The notes under the pieces: generated by a model | What the model saw: only the letters and a program-made list of their open reading frames with translations | Database searches by the model: none | What the model was told of the DNA's origin: nothing | Assembly (NCBI GenBank): GCA_023410575.1 | Contig: JAEYPP010000056.1 | Span: 1 to 21,883 of the forward strand | DNA: 21,883 nt | Direction: 5' to 3' | Source of the DNA: Bacillota bacterium | GTDB taxonomy: Bacteria > Bacillota > Clostridia > Lachnospirales > Lachnospiraceae | Shown here: piece after piece, positions 15,197 to 21,883 of the stretch | Layout of the letters: every line of letters begins with the position of its first letter | How positions within the stretch are numbered: the stretch's first letter is position 1 | Made by a program: the position numbers and the translations under genes

Positions 15197-15346
15197 ATAT
15201 ATTGTTTATATATTTTCATAAGAGTTAATTATAATCTATTATCAACCATGAAAAATGGTGAAAAGTGTAAAAATATGTTGATTTTAAAATAATGTTGAAA
15301 TATGAGCTATAAGTAAAAATAAAATTGTGATAATTGCATAATACTA
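15197..15346. other. AT-rich remainder of the 508-bp divergent region
   Basis: Between the operator-like repeat and the promoter of the EF-G-like gene I see only very AT-rich DNA with a minor hairpin accat/atggt near 15245-15259. There is no open frame with a ribosome site on either strand. Confidence 0.6.
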
Positions 15347-15375
15347 TTGTAAGTTTATTGAAAATTTAGTAAAAT
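15347..15375 (+). promoter_or_regulatory. Predicted promoter of the EF-G-like gene
   Basis: TTGTAA (15347-15352), a 17-nt spacer and TAAAAT (15370-15375). Downstream, aggttt and aaacct (within about 15386-15408) can form a 6-bp hairpin in the leader, before the TTGGAGGAC ribosome site. Confidence 0.5.
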
Positions 15376-15463
15376 AGTCTTACAAGGTTTTATTAAGGTT
15401 GAAACCTGTACAGCAAATGCTAAATATAGCAGATGACTATGATGTATTGGAGGACAACGAGAT

Positions 15464-17554
15464 ATGGAAACTTACAAATATGAAAAGATTCGTAATGTAG
15501 CAGTCTTAGGACACGGTAGCTGTGGCAAAACTACTTTAGTTGAAGCCATGGCATACACAACAGGTATTACGAACAGACAGGGTAAAATTGAAGAAGGAAA
15601 TACGATTAGTGACTACGACAAAGAAGAAGTAAAACGTTTATTTTCAATTAGTACAACTGTAGTACCCGTAATATGGGAAGATACAAAGATTAATTTAATC
15701 GATACTCCTGGATATTTTGATTTTGTAGGTGAAGTAGAAGAAGCCTTACATGCATGTGATGCAGCTGTAATTGTAGTATCAGCAAAGGCTGGTGTAGAAA
15801 TTGGCACGATGAAGGCTTGGGAGTACTGTGAAAAGTACAAGCTTCCAAGAATCTTTTTTGTAACAGATATGGATGATGATAATGCGAGTTTTCGTCAAGT
15901 AGTTGAGCGTTTGGAAGAACTGTATGGAAAGAGAATTGCTCCGTTCCATTCACCAATCCGTGAGAATGAAAAATTTGTTGGCTTTGTAAACGTTGTTAAG
16001 ATGGCAGGACGTCGTTTTACAAAACTAAGTGATTATGAAGAATGCGATATTCCTGATTATTCTATGGAATATGTATCAAAATATAGAGAAGCTTTATTGG
16101 ATGCAGTTGCTGAAACTAGTGAAGAACTGATGGAGAAATACTTTGAAGGTGAAGAATTTACGATGACAGAGATTTCAACTGCCTTACGTAGTAGTGTAAT
16201 TGATTGTAGTATTGTTCCTGTATTAATGGGTTCTGGTTTATATACTCAAGGTACAATAATGTTATTACAGGCAATTGAAAAGTATTTTCCATCTCCTAAT
16301 CGTGGTATCCTAACTGGTATTAACCAGAAAACTCAAAGTACATTCGCGGCTGATTTTGACGCTAATAAGCCGTTGACTGCTTTTGTATGGAAGACCATTG
16401 CAGACCCATTCATTGGAAAGTTCTCATTGATTAAGGTATGCTCTGGTATTTTAAAATCAGATGCTGTTATTTACAATGCCGATAAAGATACGGAGGAAAA
16501 ACTCTCCAGACTTTATGTCTTACGCGGTAAAGAGCAAATTGAAGTAAAAGAGCTATATGCTGGTGATATTGGTGCAATTGGTAAGTTATCCAATACTTCA
16601 ACTGGCGATACTCTTTCAACAAAGGCAAATCCAATTATTTATGAGCAGCCAAAGATGCCTGTTCCATATGCATATCAGAGATTTAAGACAAAGAACAAGG
16701 GAGACGATGATAAAGTTTCCCAGGCTTTGGGTAAGTTAATGGAAGAGGATTTAACCCTTCGTGTTGTCAATGATAAAGAAAATCGTCAGACTCTTTTATA
16801 TGGTATTGGTGAGCAACAGCTTGAGATTGTAGTTAGTAAATTACTACAACGTTATAAAGTAGATATTGAGATTAAGAAACCAAGAGTTCCTTATCGCGAG
16901 ACACTTCGCAAGAAAGTTCGTGTTCAGGGCAAATATAAGAAACAGTCTGGTGGTCATGGTCAATATGGTGATGTTCATATTGAATTCGAACCATCTGGTG
17001 ATATGGAAACACCTTATGTATTTGCAGAGAATGTTTTTGGTGGTGCAGTTCCTAAGAATTTCTTCCCAGCGGTAGAAAAAGGTATTGCTGAATGTGTTCT
17101 AAAGGGTCCGGTTGCTGGCTATCCGGTTGTTGGATTAAAGGCAACGTTAGTGGATGGTTCTTATCATCCTGTTGATTCTTCAGAGATGGCATTTAAGATG
17201 GCTACGATTCAAGCATTTAAACAAGGCTTTATGGAAGCAAGTCCAGTTTTATTAGAACCAATCGTATCATTGAAAGTTGTTGTTCCTGATAAGTTTACTG
17301 GTGATATTATGGGAGATTTAAACCGTAGACGTGGTCGTGTTCTTGGTATGAACCCTCAGCATAATGGAAAACAAGAAATCATTGCTGACCTTCCTCTTGG
17401 TGAAACTTATGGCTATGCTACAGATCTTCGTTCTATGACAGGTGGTATCGGTGAGTACTCTTATGAATTTAACCGTTATGAGCAGGCTCCTTCGGATGTG
17501 CAAGAAAAAGTAATTGCTGAAGCAGAATTATATCTGAAGGCAGAAGGAGAATAA
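15464..17554 (+). CDS. EF-G-like translational GTPase (second EF-G family)
   Basis: A full-length 696-residue EF-G paralogue: GTPase domain 1-280, domain II to about 390, then domains III-V (GHGQYGDVHIEFEP at 497-510, HPVDSSEMAFKMA at 568-580, RRRGRVLGM at 621-629). The P-loop GHGSCGKT (16-23) and DTPG (80-83) are intact. Two key places differ from ribosomal EF-G. The catalytic histidine after DTPG is tyrosine (DTPGYFDF, Y84), a feature I recall in the EF-G-2/FusA2-like branch. The G4 guanine-specificity motif NKMD reads TDMD (134-137). This makes it unlikely to be the main translocase; a specialised, recycling or stress role is inferred. It has its own promoter and terminator and stands alone, not in a str operon. 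Confidence 0.9.
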   Translation: METYKYEKIRNVAVLGHGSCGKTTLVEAMAYTTGITNRQGKIEEGNTISDYDKEEVKRLFSISTTVVPVIWEDTKINLIDTPGYFDFVGEVEEALHACDAAVIVVSAKAGVEIGTMKAWEYCEKYKLPRIFFVTDMDDDNASFRQVVERLEELYGKRIAPFHSPIRENEKFVGFVNVVKMAGRRFTKLSDYEECDIPDYSMEYVSKYREALLDAVAETSEELMEKYFEGEEFTMTEISTALRSSVIDCSIVPVLMGSGLYTQGTIMLLQAIEKYFPSPNRGILTGINQKTQSTFAADFDANKPLTAFVWKTIADPFIGKFSLIKVCSGILKSDAVIYNADKDTEEKLSRLYVLRGKEQIEVKELYAGDIGAIGKLSNTSTGDTLSTKANPIIYEQPKMPVPYAYQRFKTKNKGDDDKVSQALGKLMEEDLTLRVVNDKENRQTLLYGIGEQQLEIVVSKLLQRYKVDIEIKKPRVPYRETLRKKVRVQGKYKKQSGGHGQYGDVHIEFEPSGDMETPYVFAENVFGGAVPKNFFPAVEKGIAECVLKGPVAGYPVVGLKATLVDGSYHPVDSSEMAFKMATIQAFKQGFMEASPVLLEPIVSLKVVVPDKFTGDIMGDLNRRRGRVLGMNPQHNGKQEIIADLPLGETYGYATDLRSMTGGIGEYSYEFNRYEQAPSDVQEKVIAEAELYLKAEGE

Positions 17555-17580
17555 AGAAAATAGTAGATAGAATGTTAAGG

Positions 17581-17605
17581 GGGGTGTTGCATAATGCAAC
17601 ACCCC
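17581..17605 (+). terminator. Terminator of the EF-G-like gene
   Basis: The arms ggggtgttgca (17581-17591) and tgcaacacccc (17595-17605) pair over 11 bp with a TAA loop, followed by TGTTTGTTTG. It is also the outer part of the left arm of the nested palindrome. Confidence 0.75.
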
Positions 17606-17794
17606 TGTTTGTTTGCTAGGCGTTTATGATTTTTTGCTATGAAGAAGAAAGAGTACACATGTATATTTTCTACGGCGCGCTACGCTCACAAGCCCACAAA
17701 GAGAGTGTGGGACTTGTAAGGCCTTCGAAAATATACATGTGTACTCTTTCTTCGGGATAGAAGGTGAAATCACAAACGCTAATAAAGTTGCGAG

Positions 17795-17817
17795 GGCTGT
17801 TACATTATGCAACAGCC
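17795..17817. terminator. Mirror hairpin in the right arm of the palindrome
   Basis: The arms ggctgtt (17795-17801) and aacagcc (17811-17817) pair; GTTT follows. Its reverse complement resembles the terminator hairpin at 17581-17605 (shared tgttgcataatg), so the two are the matching outer ends of one inverted element. Terminator activity toward + or - is possible but weakly supported. Confidence 0.45.
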
Positions 17818-17838
17818 GTTTAACATTAATCTGTTCTT

Positions 17839-17889
17839 GAAAGTCCAATAGTTTCATGATACTATGGTTCATGAAACTATTGGACTTTC
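17839..17889. repeat. Perfect 21-bp inverted repeat upstream of the radical SAM gene
   Basis: Positions 17839-17859 (starting gaaagtccaatag) and 17869-17889 are exact reverse complements around a 9-nt loop. It starts right after the large palindrome and ends 46 bp before the next ATG. No T-run follows directly, so it may be an mRNA leader hairpin, a transcription barrier or an element end. Confidence 0.8.
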
Positions 17890-17935
17890 TACATTTTATA
17901 ACATAGTTAGATATAGTTTTAGATTGGAGTTATGA

Positions 17936-19894
17936 ATGATAAAAGATTATTTACCTATAAATAGACAGGACATGGAGAAAAGAGGATGGGATCAGTGTGA
18001 TTTCGTGTATGTAATCGGTGATGCCTATGTAGATCATCCTTCTTTTGGTCCAGCAATCATAAGCAGAGTGTTAGAAAGCCACGGGTATCGTGTTGGTATT
18101 ATTGCTCAGCCAGATTGGAAGGACGAGAAATCGATTCAGATTCTTGGAACTCCACGTCTTGGTTTTTTAGTATGTGGTGGTAACATGGATACCATGGTGA
18201 ATCATTATACGGTTGCGAAGAAGGAACGTACGATGGATGCATATTCTCCAGGTGGTGAGCGTGGACATCGTCCAGATCGTGCTACGATTGTTTATTGTAA
18301 CCTGATTCGTAAGGTGTACAAGCAGGCACCAATTATCATTGGCGGTATCGAGGCATCTCTTCGTCGTCTTGCTCACTATGATTACTGGAGTGATAAAGTA
18401 AAACGTTCGATTCTTTTGGATTCTCAAGCAGATTTAATCTCTTATGGTATGGGCGAACATTCCATCGTAGAGATTGCAGACGCTCTAAATAGTGGAATTG
18501 ATATCAAAGATATTACATTTATTGATGGAACGGTGTATCACACAAGAAATTTGGATTCTGTTTATGATGCGATAATCCTTCCTTCCTTTGACGACATTCT
18601 AAAGAATAAGAAGACATTTGCAAAAAGTTTTTATACTCAGTACCAAAATACTGACCCATTTACAGCGAGTCGTTTAGTGGAACCTTATAAGAACAATGAG
18701 TATGTTGTACAGAATCCGCCAGCAAAGCCTTTAACACAGTCAGAGATGGATCGTGTGTATGCACTTGCCTATATGAGAGATTATCATCCATGTTATAAAG
18801 AACTTGGTGGTATTCCAGCAATTGAGGAATTAAAATTTAGCTTAACAAGTAATCGTGGTTGCTTTGGTGGTTGTAATTTCTGCGCACTTACATTTCATCA
18901 GGGTCGTATCATTCAAACTCGTAGCCACGAATCTATAGTTGCAGAGGCTACTCAATTAACTTGGGATCCAGATTTTAAAGGCTATATTAATGATGTTGGA
19001 GGACCAACAGCGAATTTTCGACATACATCTTGTGAAAAGCAGTTAACAAAGGGCGTTTGTACAAATAAACAATGTCTGTTCCCGAATCCGTGTAAAAATT
19101 TAAAAGTAGACCATTCTGACTATCTTAACTTGTTAAAGAAGTTGAGAGAAGTACCAAAAGTAAAGAAAGTATTTATTCGATCTGGTATTCGTTTTGATTA
19201 TTTAATTCATGATAAAGATGATACTTTTATGAAAGAACTATGCGCTAATCATGTAAGTGGTCAGTTAAAGGTAGCTCCTGAGCATATCTCGAATAATGTA
19301 TTAAATATGATGGGAAAACCAGAGAATAGTGTTTATGAGAAATTTATTCGTAAATACAGACAGACGAATGAAAAGCTAGGTCTGAAGCAGTTTGTTGTTC
19401 CATATTTGATGTCTTCCCATCCAGGTTCTACTTTAAAGGAAGCAGTAGAGTTAGCAGAATATTTACGAGACTTGGGATATATGCCAGAACAGGTACAGGA
19501 TTTTTATCCAACACCATCGACTCTTTCCACATGTATGTATTATACCGGTTTAGATCCTAGAACCATGAAGGAAGTGTATGTGCCAAAATCACCGCATGAG
19601 AAAGCAATGCAGCGTGCGTTGATTCAGTATAGAAACCCAAAGAACTACAAATTGGTTATTGAAGCCTTAGAGGCGGCTGGTCGTACGGACTTAATCGGTT
19701 TTGATAAGAAGTGCTTAATACGTCCTGCATATAAAGATAAGGATCGCTACGGTACGAAAAATAATCCTCCAAAGCAGAATCATGGAAAAAACGAAAATAG
19801 CAGGAGAACAAATAAAAGAACAGGACGTGGTAAAGGAGTAAGCGATAGAACTGCTAATAATTCGAAGAGAAATCGCAAACGCACTACAAAATAA
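17936..19894 (+). CDS. YgiQ-family (UPF0313) radical SAM protein
   Basis: A 652-residue radical SAM enzyme of uncharacterised substrate. An N-terminal cobalamin-binding-like region (about 1-180) shows GDAYVDHPSFGPAIISRVLE at 28-47 and IIGGIEASLRRLAHYDYW near 134-151, both typical of YgiQ. The radical SAM cluster motif is CFGGCNFC with C309, C313 and C316 (the CX3CX2C pattern). A second cysteine group follows at C366, C375, C380 and C386, a family feature that could bind another metal centre. The last 50 residues are a strongly basic, Asn/Arg/Lys-rich tail. TTGGAG lies 6-7 nt before the ATG at 17936; an overlapping ATG at 17932 is out of frame. The reaction is not known to me. Confidence 0.93.
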   Translation: MIKDYLPINRQDMEKRGWDQCDFVYVIGDAYVDHPSFGPAIISRVLESHGYRVGIIAQPDWKDEKSIQILGTPRLGFLVCGGNMDTMVNHYTVAKKERTMDAYSPGGERGHRPDRATIVYCNLIRKVYKQAPIIIGGIEASLRRLAHYDYWSDKVKRSILLDSQADLISYGMGEHSIVEIADALNSGIDIKDITFIDGTVYHTRNLDSVYDAIILPSFDDILKNKKTFAKSFYTQYQNTDPFTASRLVEPYKNNEYVVQNPPAKPLTQSEMDRVYALAYMRDYHPCYKELGGIPAIEELKFSLTSNRGCFGGCNFCALTFHQGRIIQTRSHESIVAEATQLTWDPDFKGYINDVGGPTANFRHTSCEKQLTKGVCTNKQCLFPNPCKNLKVDHSDYLNLLKKLREVPKVKKVFIRSGIRFDYLIHDKDDTFMKELCANHVSGQLKVAPEHISNNVLNMMGKPENSVYEKFIRKYRQTNEKLGLKQFVVPYLMSSHPGSTLKEAVELAEYLRDLGYMPEQVQDFYPTPSTLSTCMYYTGLDPRTMKEVYVPKSPHEKAMQRALIQYRNPKNYKLVIEALEAAGRTDLIGFDKKCLIRPAYKDKDRYGTKNNPPKQNHGKNENSRRTNKRTGRGKGVSDRTANNSKRNRKRTTK

Positions 19895-19904
19895 AGAAGG
19901 TTGA

Positions 19905-19988
19905 CGTCCTTTTGCACAAAGAAATGTTATAGGTATGGGATGATAACCATAATTCATCCGCAACACGCTTTCGCTTGAATGAAGTTCT
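19905..19988 (+). repeat. Dispersed repeat, copy 2 (downstream of the radical SAM gene)
   Basis: This is the reverse complement of the element at 6320-6416: 38 of 40 bases match over 19949-19988 and looser matching extends left to about 19905. It begins 10 nt after the radical SAM stop codon and ends 15 nt before the permease -35 box. It lacks the 13-bp duplication of copy 1. Relative to the upstream gene it has the same polarity as copy 1. Confidence 0.8.
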
Positions 19989-20003
19989 ACCAGCAAAATT
20001 ATA

Positions 20004-20032
20004 TTGACAGAAACTTTAAGAAATAGTAAATT
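20004..20032 (+). promoter_or_regulatory. Predicted sigma-A promoter of the permease gene
   Basis: TTGACA (20004-20009), a 17-nt spacer and TAAATT (20027-20032). A 7-bp inverted repeat aaattct/agaattt (20028-20034 with 20038-20044) overlaps the -10 box and the start point and may be an operator. Confidence 0.65.
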
Positions 20033-20066
20033 CTAATAGAATTTATACTTTTACTAGGGAGAAAAT

Positions 20067-21389
20067 ATGAAAAAAAGGTACGGATTAATAACGTCTATTA
20101 CAATGATTACAGGAATTGTAATAGGTTCAGGGATTTTTTTTAAGTCAGATGATGTATTACGTTACACAAATGGGAATATGTTACTTGGAATTGTTGTGTT
20201 TGCAATTGCTGCAATCGCAATTATCTTTGGATCATTAACAATTTCTCAACTAGCAGCAAGAATAGATACTCCAGGTGGAATTATTGGATATATGGAGACC
20301 TTTGTTAACCGAAGGATGGCTGGAGCAGCTGGATGGTTTCAAATGTTTTTATATTTTGCCCCAATTATCGCTGTAGTTGCATGGGTAACAGGTCTATACA
20401 TGTGTCAGTTGTTTCATATTGAGGCAACAACAAAAAATAGTAGTATGATAGCTGTTATCGCATTACTTGTAATCTTTGGAATGAATGCTATTTCAGCTGC
20501 TCTTGGTGGAACTTTTCAAAATATTGCGATGATAATAAAAATAATACCACTAGTTATTTTTGCAATCACTGGTATCCTTTGGGGTAATCCAATGGAAATT
20601 GCTCAAAATGACTTTAATACAATTTCTCATACGGCAATCTCCTCTAGTTGGATTGCTGCATTTGCACCGATTGCATTCTCTTATGATGGTTGGTCTGTAG
20701 CAACTACAATTTGTCATGAGATTAAGAATAGCAAAAGAAATCTTCCATTAGCAATGATTATAGCACCAATTGTAGTGCTTGCTTGTTACTTACTGTATTT
20801 TGTAGGAATTACATCTTTAGTTGGTGTCAATGCTGTTATTGAGCAGGGGAACGATTCTGTTTATACGGCAGCAAACCAGATTTTTGGAGGAGTTGGAGCA
20901 AAATTAATCCTTGTATTTGTTATCATTTCCGTTCTTGGAACATTGAATGGATTAGTATTGGCATTTATACAATTACCTTATTCCTTAGCAATTCGAAAAA
21001 TGCTGCCATGCTCCAATTTACTGACAAAACAATCGAAACATTTTGGACATATGCCAGTCTATTCTGCGCTTATAGCCTTTGGATTATGTTTATTTTGGGT
21101 TCTTATAAATTATATAACACAAGTAAATGCTATCCCGGGAGATGTATCTGAAGTTCCTGTGTGCTTAAGCTATGTTCTATTCGCTGTGTTGTACATTACA
21201 GTTATGAAACTTAGAAAACAAGGTGAGATTAAAGGGAACATGATGGGATATATTGTACCAGGGTTTGCAATCTTAGGCTCCATCATTATTGTAGGCGGTA
21301 CAATTTCACATCCGTCTTTTATGTTTTATGTTATTATTGGTGCTATCATTAGTTTACTTGGTTATTGGTATAGCACACGTAATGAATAG
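20067..21389 (+). CDS. APC-superfamily amino acid permease
   Basis: A 440-residue inner-membrane transporter with about twelve hydrophobic segments. The first helix carries the APC signature ITMITGIVIGSGIFFKSDDV (near 11-30), whose broken GSGIF helix binds the substrate backbone in this family. A conserved APC-like stretch with FAPIAFSYDGWSVATTICHE lies near 204-223, followed by IKNSKRNLPLAM, typical of the LAT/serine-threonine exchanger-like branch. The substrate cannot be read; amino acid transport by proton symport or exchange is the family expectation. AGGGAG precedes the ATG. It has its own promoter, and the MGMT-fold gene follows after 41 nt. Confidence 0.9.
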   Translation: MKKRYGLITSITMITGIVIGSGIFFKSDDVLRYTNGNMLLGIVVFAIAAIAIIFGSLTISQLAARIDTPGGIIGYMETFVNRRMAGAAGWFQMFLYFAPIIAVVAWVTGLYMCQLFHIEATTKNSSMIAVIALLVIFGMNAISAALGGTFQNIAMIIKIIPLVIFAITGILWGNPMEIAQNDFNTISHTAISSSWIAAFAPIAFSYDGWSVATTICHEIKNSKRNLPLAMIIAPIVVLACYLLYFVGITSLVGVNAVIEQGNDSVYTAANQIFGGVGAKLILVFVIISVLGTLNGLVLAFIQLPYSLAIRKMLPCSNLLTKQSKHFGHMPVYSALIAFGLCLFWVLINYITQVNAIPGDVSEVPVCLSYVLFAVLYITVMKLRKQGEIKGNMMGYIVPGFAILGSIIIVGGTISHPSFMFYVIIGAIISLLGYWYSTRNE

Positions 21390-21430
21390 TTAGTTATAAT
21401 GAGTAATAGATTAGTAAGAAGGAGTAAAAC

Positions 21431-21754
21431 ATGGAAGGCAATAGTACATTTCAAAATATCTATGAAGTAGTAAAGGAAATACCTTATGGGACAGTAGCAT
21501 CATATGGTCAGATAGCAGCTCTTGCAGGAAATAAAAGACTAGCAAAAGTGGTGGGATATGCATTACATGTTAATCCAAATCCAGAGAAAATCCCTTGCTA
21601 TCGTGTTGTAAATGTTAAGGGAGAGGTCTCAAAAGCTTTTGCTTTTGGTGGTGAAAATCGACAACGAGAGCTATTAGAAAAAGAAGGAGTTCAATTTCTT
21701 GAAAATGGATGTGTTGATATGCACCGGTTCCGTTGGAGTAAGCAGGTATTTTAA
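21431..21754 (+). CDS. MGMT-fold alkyltransferase-like DNA-binding protein
   Basis: A 107-residue protein consisting only of the C-terminal DNA-binding domain of O6-alkylguanine-DNA alkyltransferases: FQNIYEVVKEIPYGTVASYGQIAALAG at about 7-33 (typical helix-turn-helix entry) and the active-site box IPCYRVVN at 54-61. The nucleophilic cysteine (C56) is present, unlike ATL proteins that carry Trp there, but the following His of PCHR is Tyr. The arginine finger usually found before VG reads KVVG. It could be a weak alkyltransferase or a damage-recognition protein. Start at 21431 has AAGGAG close upstream. Co-transcription with the permease is likely. Confidence 0.88.
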   Translation: MEGNSTFQNIYEVVKEIPYGTVASYGQIAALAGNKRLAKVVGYALHVNPNPEKIPCYRVVNVKGEVSKAFAFGGENRQRELLEKEGVQFLENGCVDMHRFRWSKQVF

Positions 21755-21760
21755 TTCATT

Positions 21761-21791
21761 ACAAGGGAAGTAGCGAACTGCTTCATCTTGT
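21761..21791 (+). terminator. Possible terminator hairpin after the MGMT-fold gene
   Basis: The arms acaag (21761-21765) with cttgt (21787-21791), then gaagtag (21767-21773) with ctgcttc (21778-21784, one G-U pair) and a CGAA loop. The following T-rich stretch begins only after about 10 nt, so termination is uncertain. Confidence 0.4.
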
Positions 21792-21848
21792 TGGAATGGA
21801 TTTTAATTTTTAGCATATAGTTAATAATAATTGCTAAAGGTAGCTTCC

Positions 21849-21883
21849 ATGAAAAAGAGAATATTATCAATTGACGGCGGAGG
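21849..21883 (+). CDS. Patatin-like phospholipase, first codons only (runs off the window)
   Basis: The last 35 bases encode MKKRILSIDGG followed by the first two bases of another Gly codon. ILSIDGGG is the N-terminal oxyanion-hole motif of patatin-like serine hydrolases, which act on membrane lipids. A weak AAAGG lies about 9 nt before the ATG. Only eleven residues are visible, so the family assignment rests on this motif alone; the GxSxG and DGG/A catalytic boxes would lie outside the window. Confidence 0.5.
   Translation, partial: MKKRILSIDGG

Larger units (their letters stand above)
17565..17836. repeat. Nested ~270-bp palindromic element
   Basis: The left arm (about 17565-17670) and the right arm (about 17727-17836) are inverted copies. 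The inner 27 bp are perfect (17644-17670 with 17727-17753). The outer parts match imperfectly, sharing agat, aatgttaa, tgttgcataatg, cgttt-tgattt and ctat. Inside the loop, acaag-cccaca (around 17678-17689) pairs with tgtggg-a-cttgt (around 17706-17717), giving a third nested hairpin in a GC-rich 56-nt core unlike the surrounding AT-rich DNA. Each arm also contains its own small hairpin. It looks like a small non-autonomous inverted-repeat element or a very large RNA hairpin. No reading frame in it is credible. Confidence 0.8.

Noticed and set aside
17624..17872. 82-codon frame on the - strand
   Set aside because: It is made almost wholly of the nested palindrome and the 21-bp hairpin, has no ribosome site, and its residues show no domain.
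17571..17889. CRISPR-like repeated structure
   Set aside because: The repeats are inverted and nested, not regularly spaced direct repeats, and no cas gene is present.

Overview
The window (21.9 kb, AT-rich, dense Shine-Dalgarno sites, genes mostly on the + strand) looks like core chromosome of an anaerobic, spore-forming member of the Lachnospiraceae, probably close to Lachnoclostridium/Clostridium phytofermentans. This placement is inferred from gene content, codon style and protein flavour; no database was consulted. No phage, transposase, CRISPR, rRNA or tRNA was found.

Layout. 58-2560: end of a pyrimidine biosynthesis cluster (pyrK, pyrD, pyrE). 2585-2734: a 49-residue membrane protein. 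2738-2833: a long-range inverted repeat. 2919-5104: galK and galE (galactose use, no galT here). 5126-6234: two tandem type I signal peptidases ended by a strong terminator. 6320-6416: first copy of a dispersed repeat, then a membrane protein on the - strand (6420-6932). 7071-9812: a secreted SpoIID/LytB-type protein with queA. 10065-11786: a phosphoglucomutase/phosphomannomutase. 11963-12736: a FliD-like protein of unknown role behind a hairpin-rich leader. 12805-14955 on the - strand: the aroF-tyrA aromatic amino acid operon, read from a good promoter through a leader with competing stems. 15464-17554: a divergent EF-G-like GTPase. 17565-17889: a large nested palindrome and a perfect 21-bp hairpin. 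17936-19894: a YgiQ-family radical SAM protein, then the second repeat copy. 20067-21754: an APC-type permease and a small MGMT-fold protein. The window closes inside the first codons of a patatin-like gene (21849 onward).

How it works together. Most genes are housekeeping: UMP synthesis, galactose to UDP-sugar and glucose-phosphate interconversion (GalK, GalE, phosphohexomutase), protein export (signal peptidases), tRNA queuosine modification and shikimate/tyrosine synthesis. No complete new defence or mobile system is visible. The most unusual material is non-coding: (i) an ~85-100 bp element present twice in inverted orientation, each copy directly after a gene's stop codon and in the same polarity relative to that gene; (ii) a ~270 bp nested palindrome between fusA-like and ygiQ-like genes; (iii) a structured aro leader. 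Among proteins, the EF-G paralogue with altered G3/G4 motifs and the FliD-like orphan deserve most attention.
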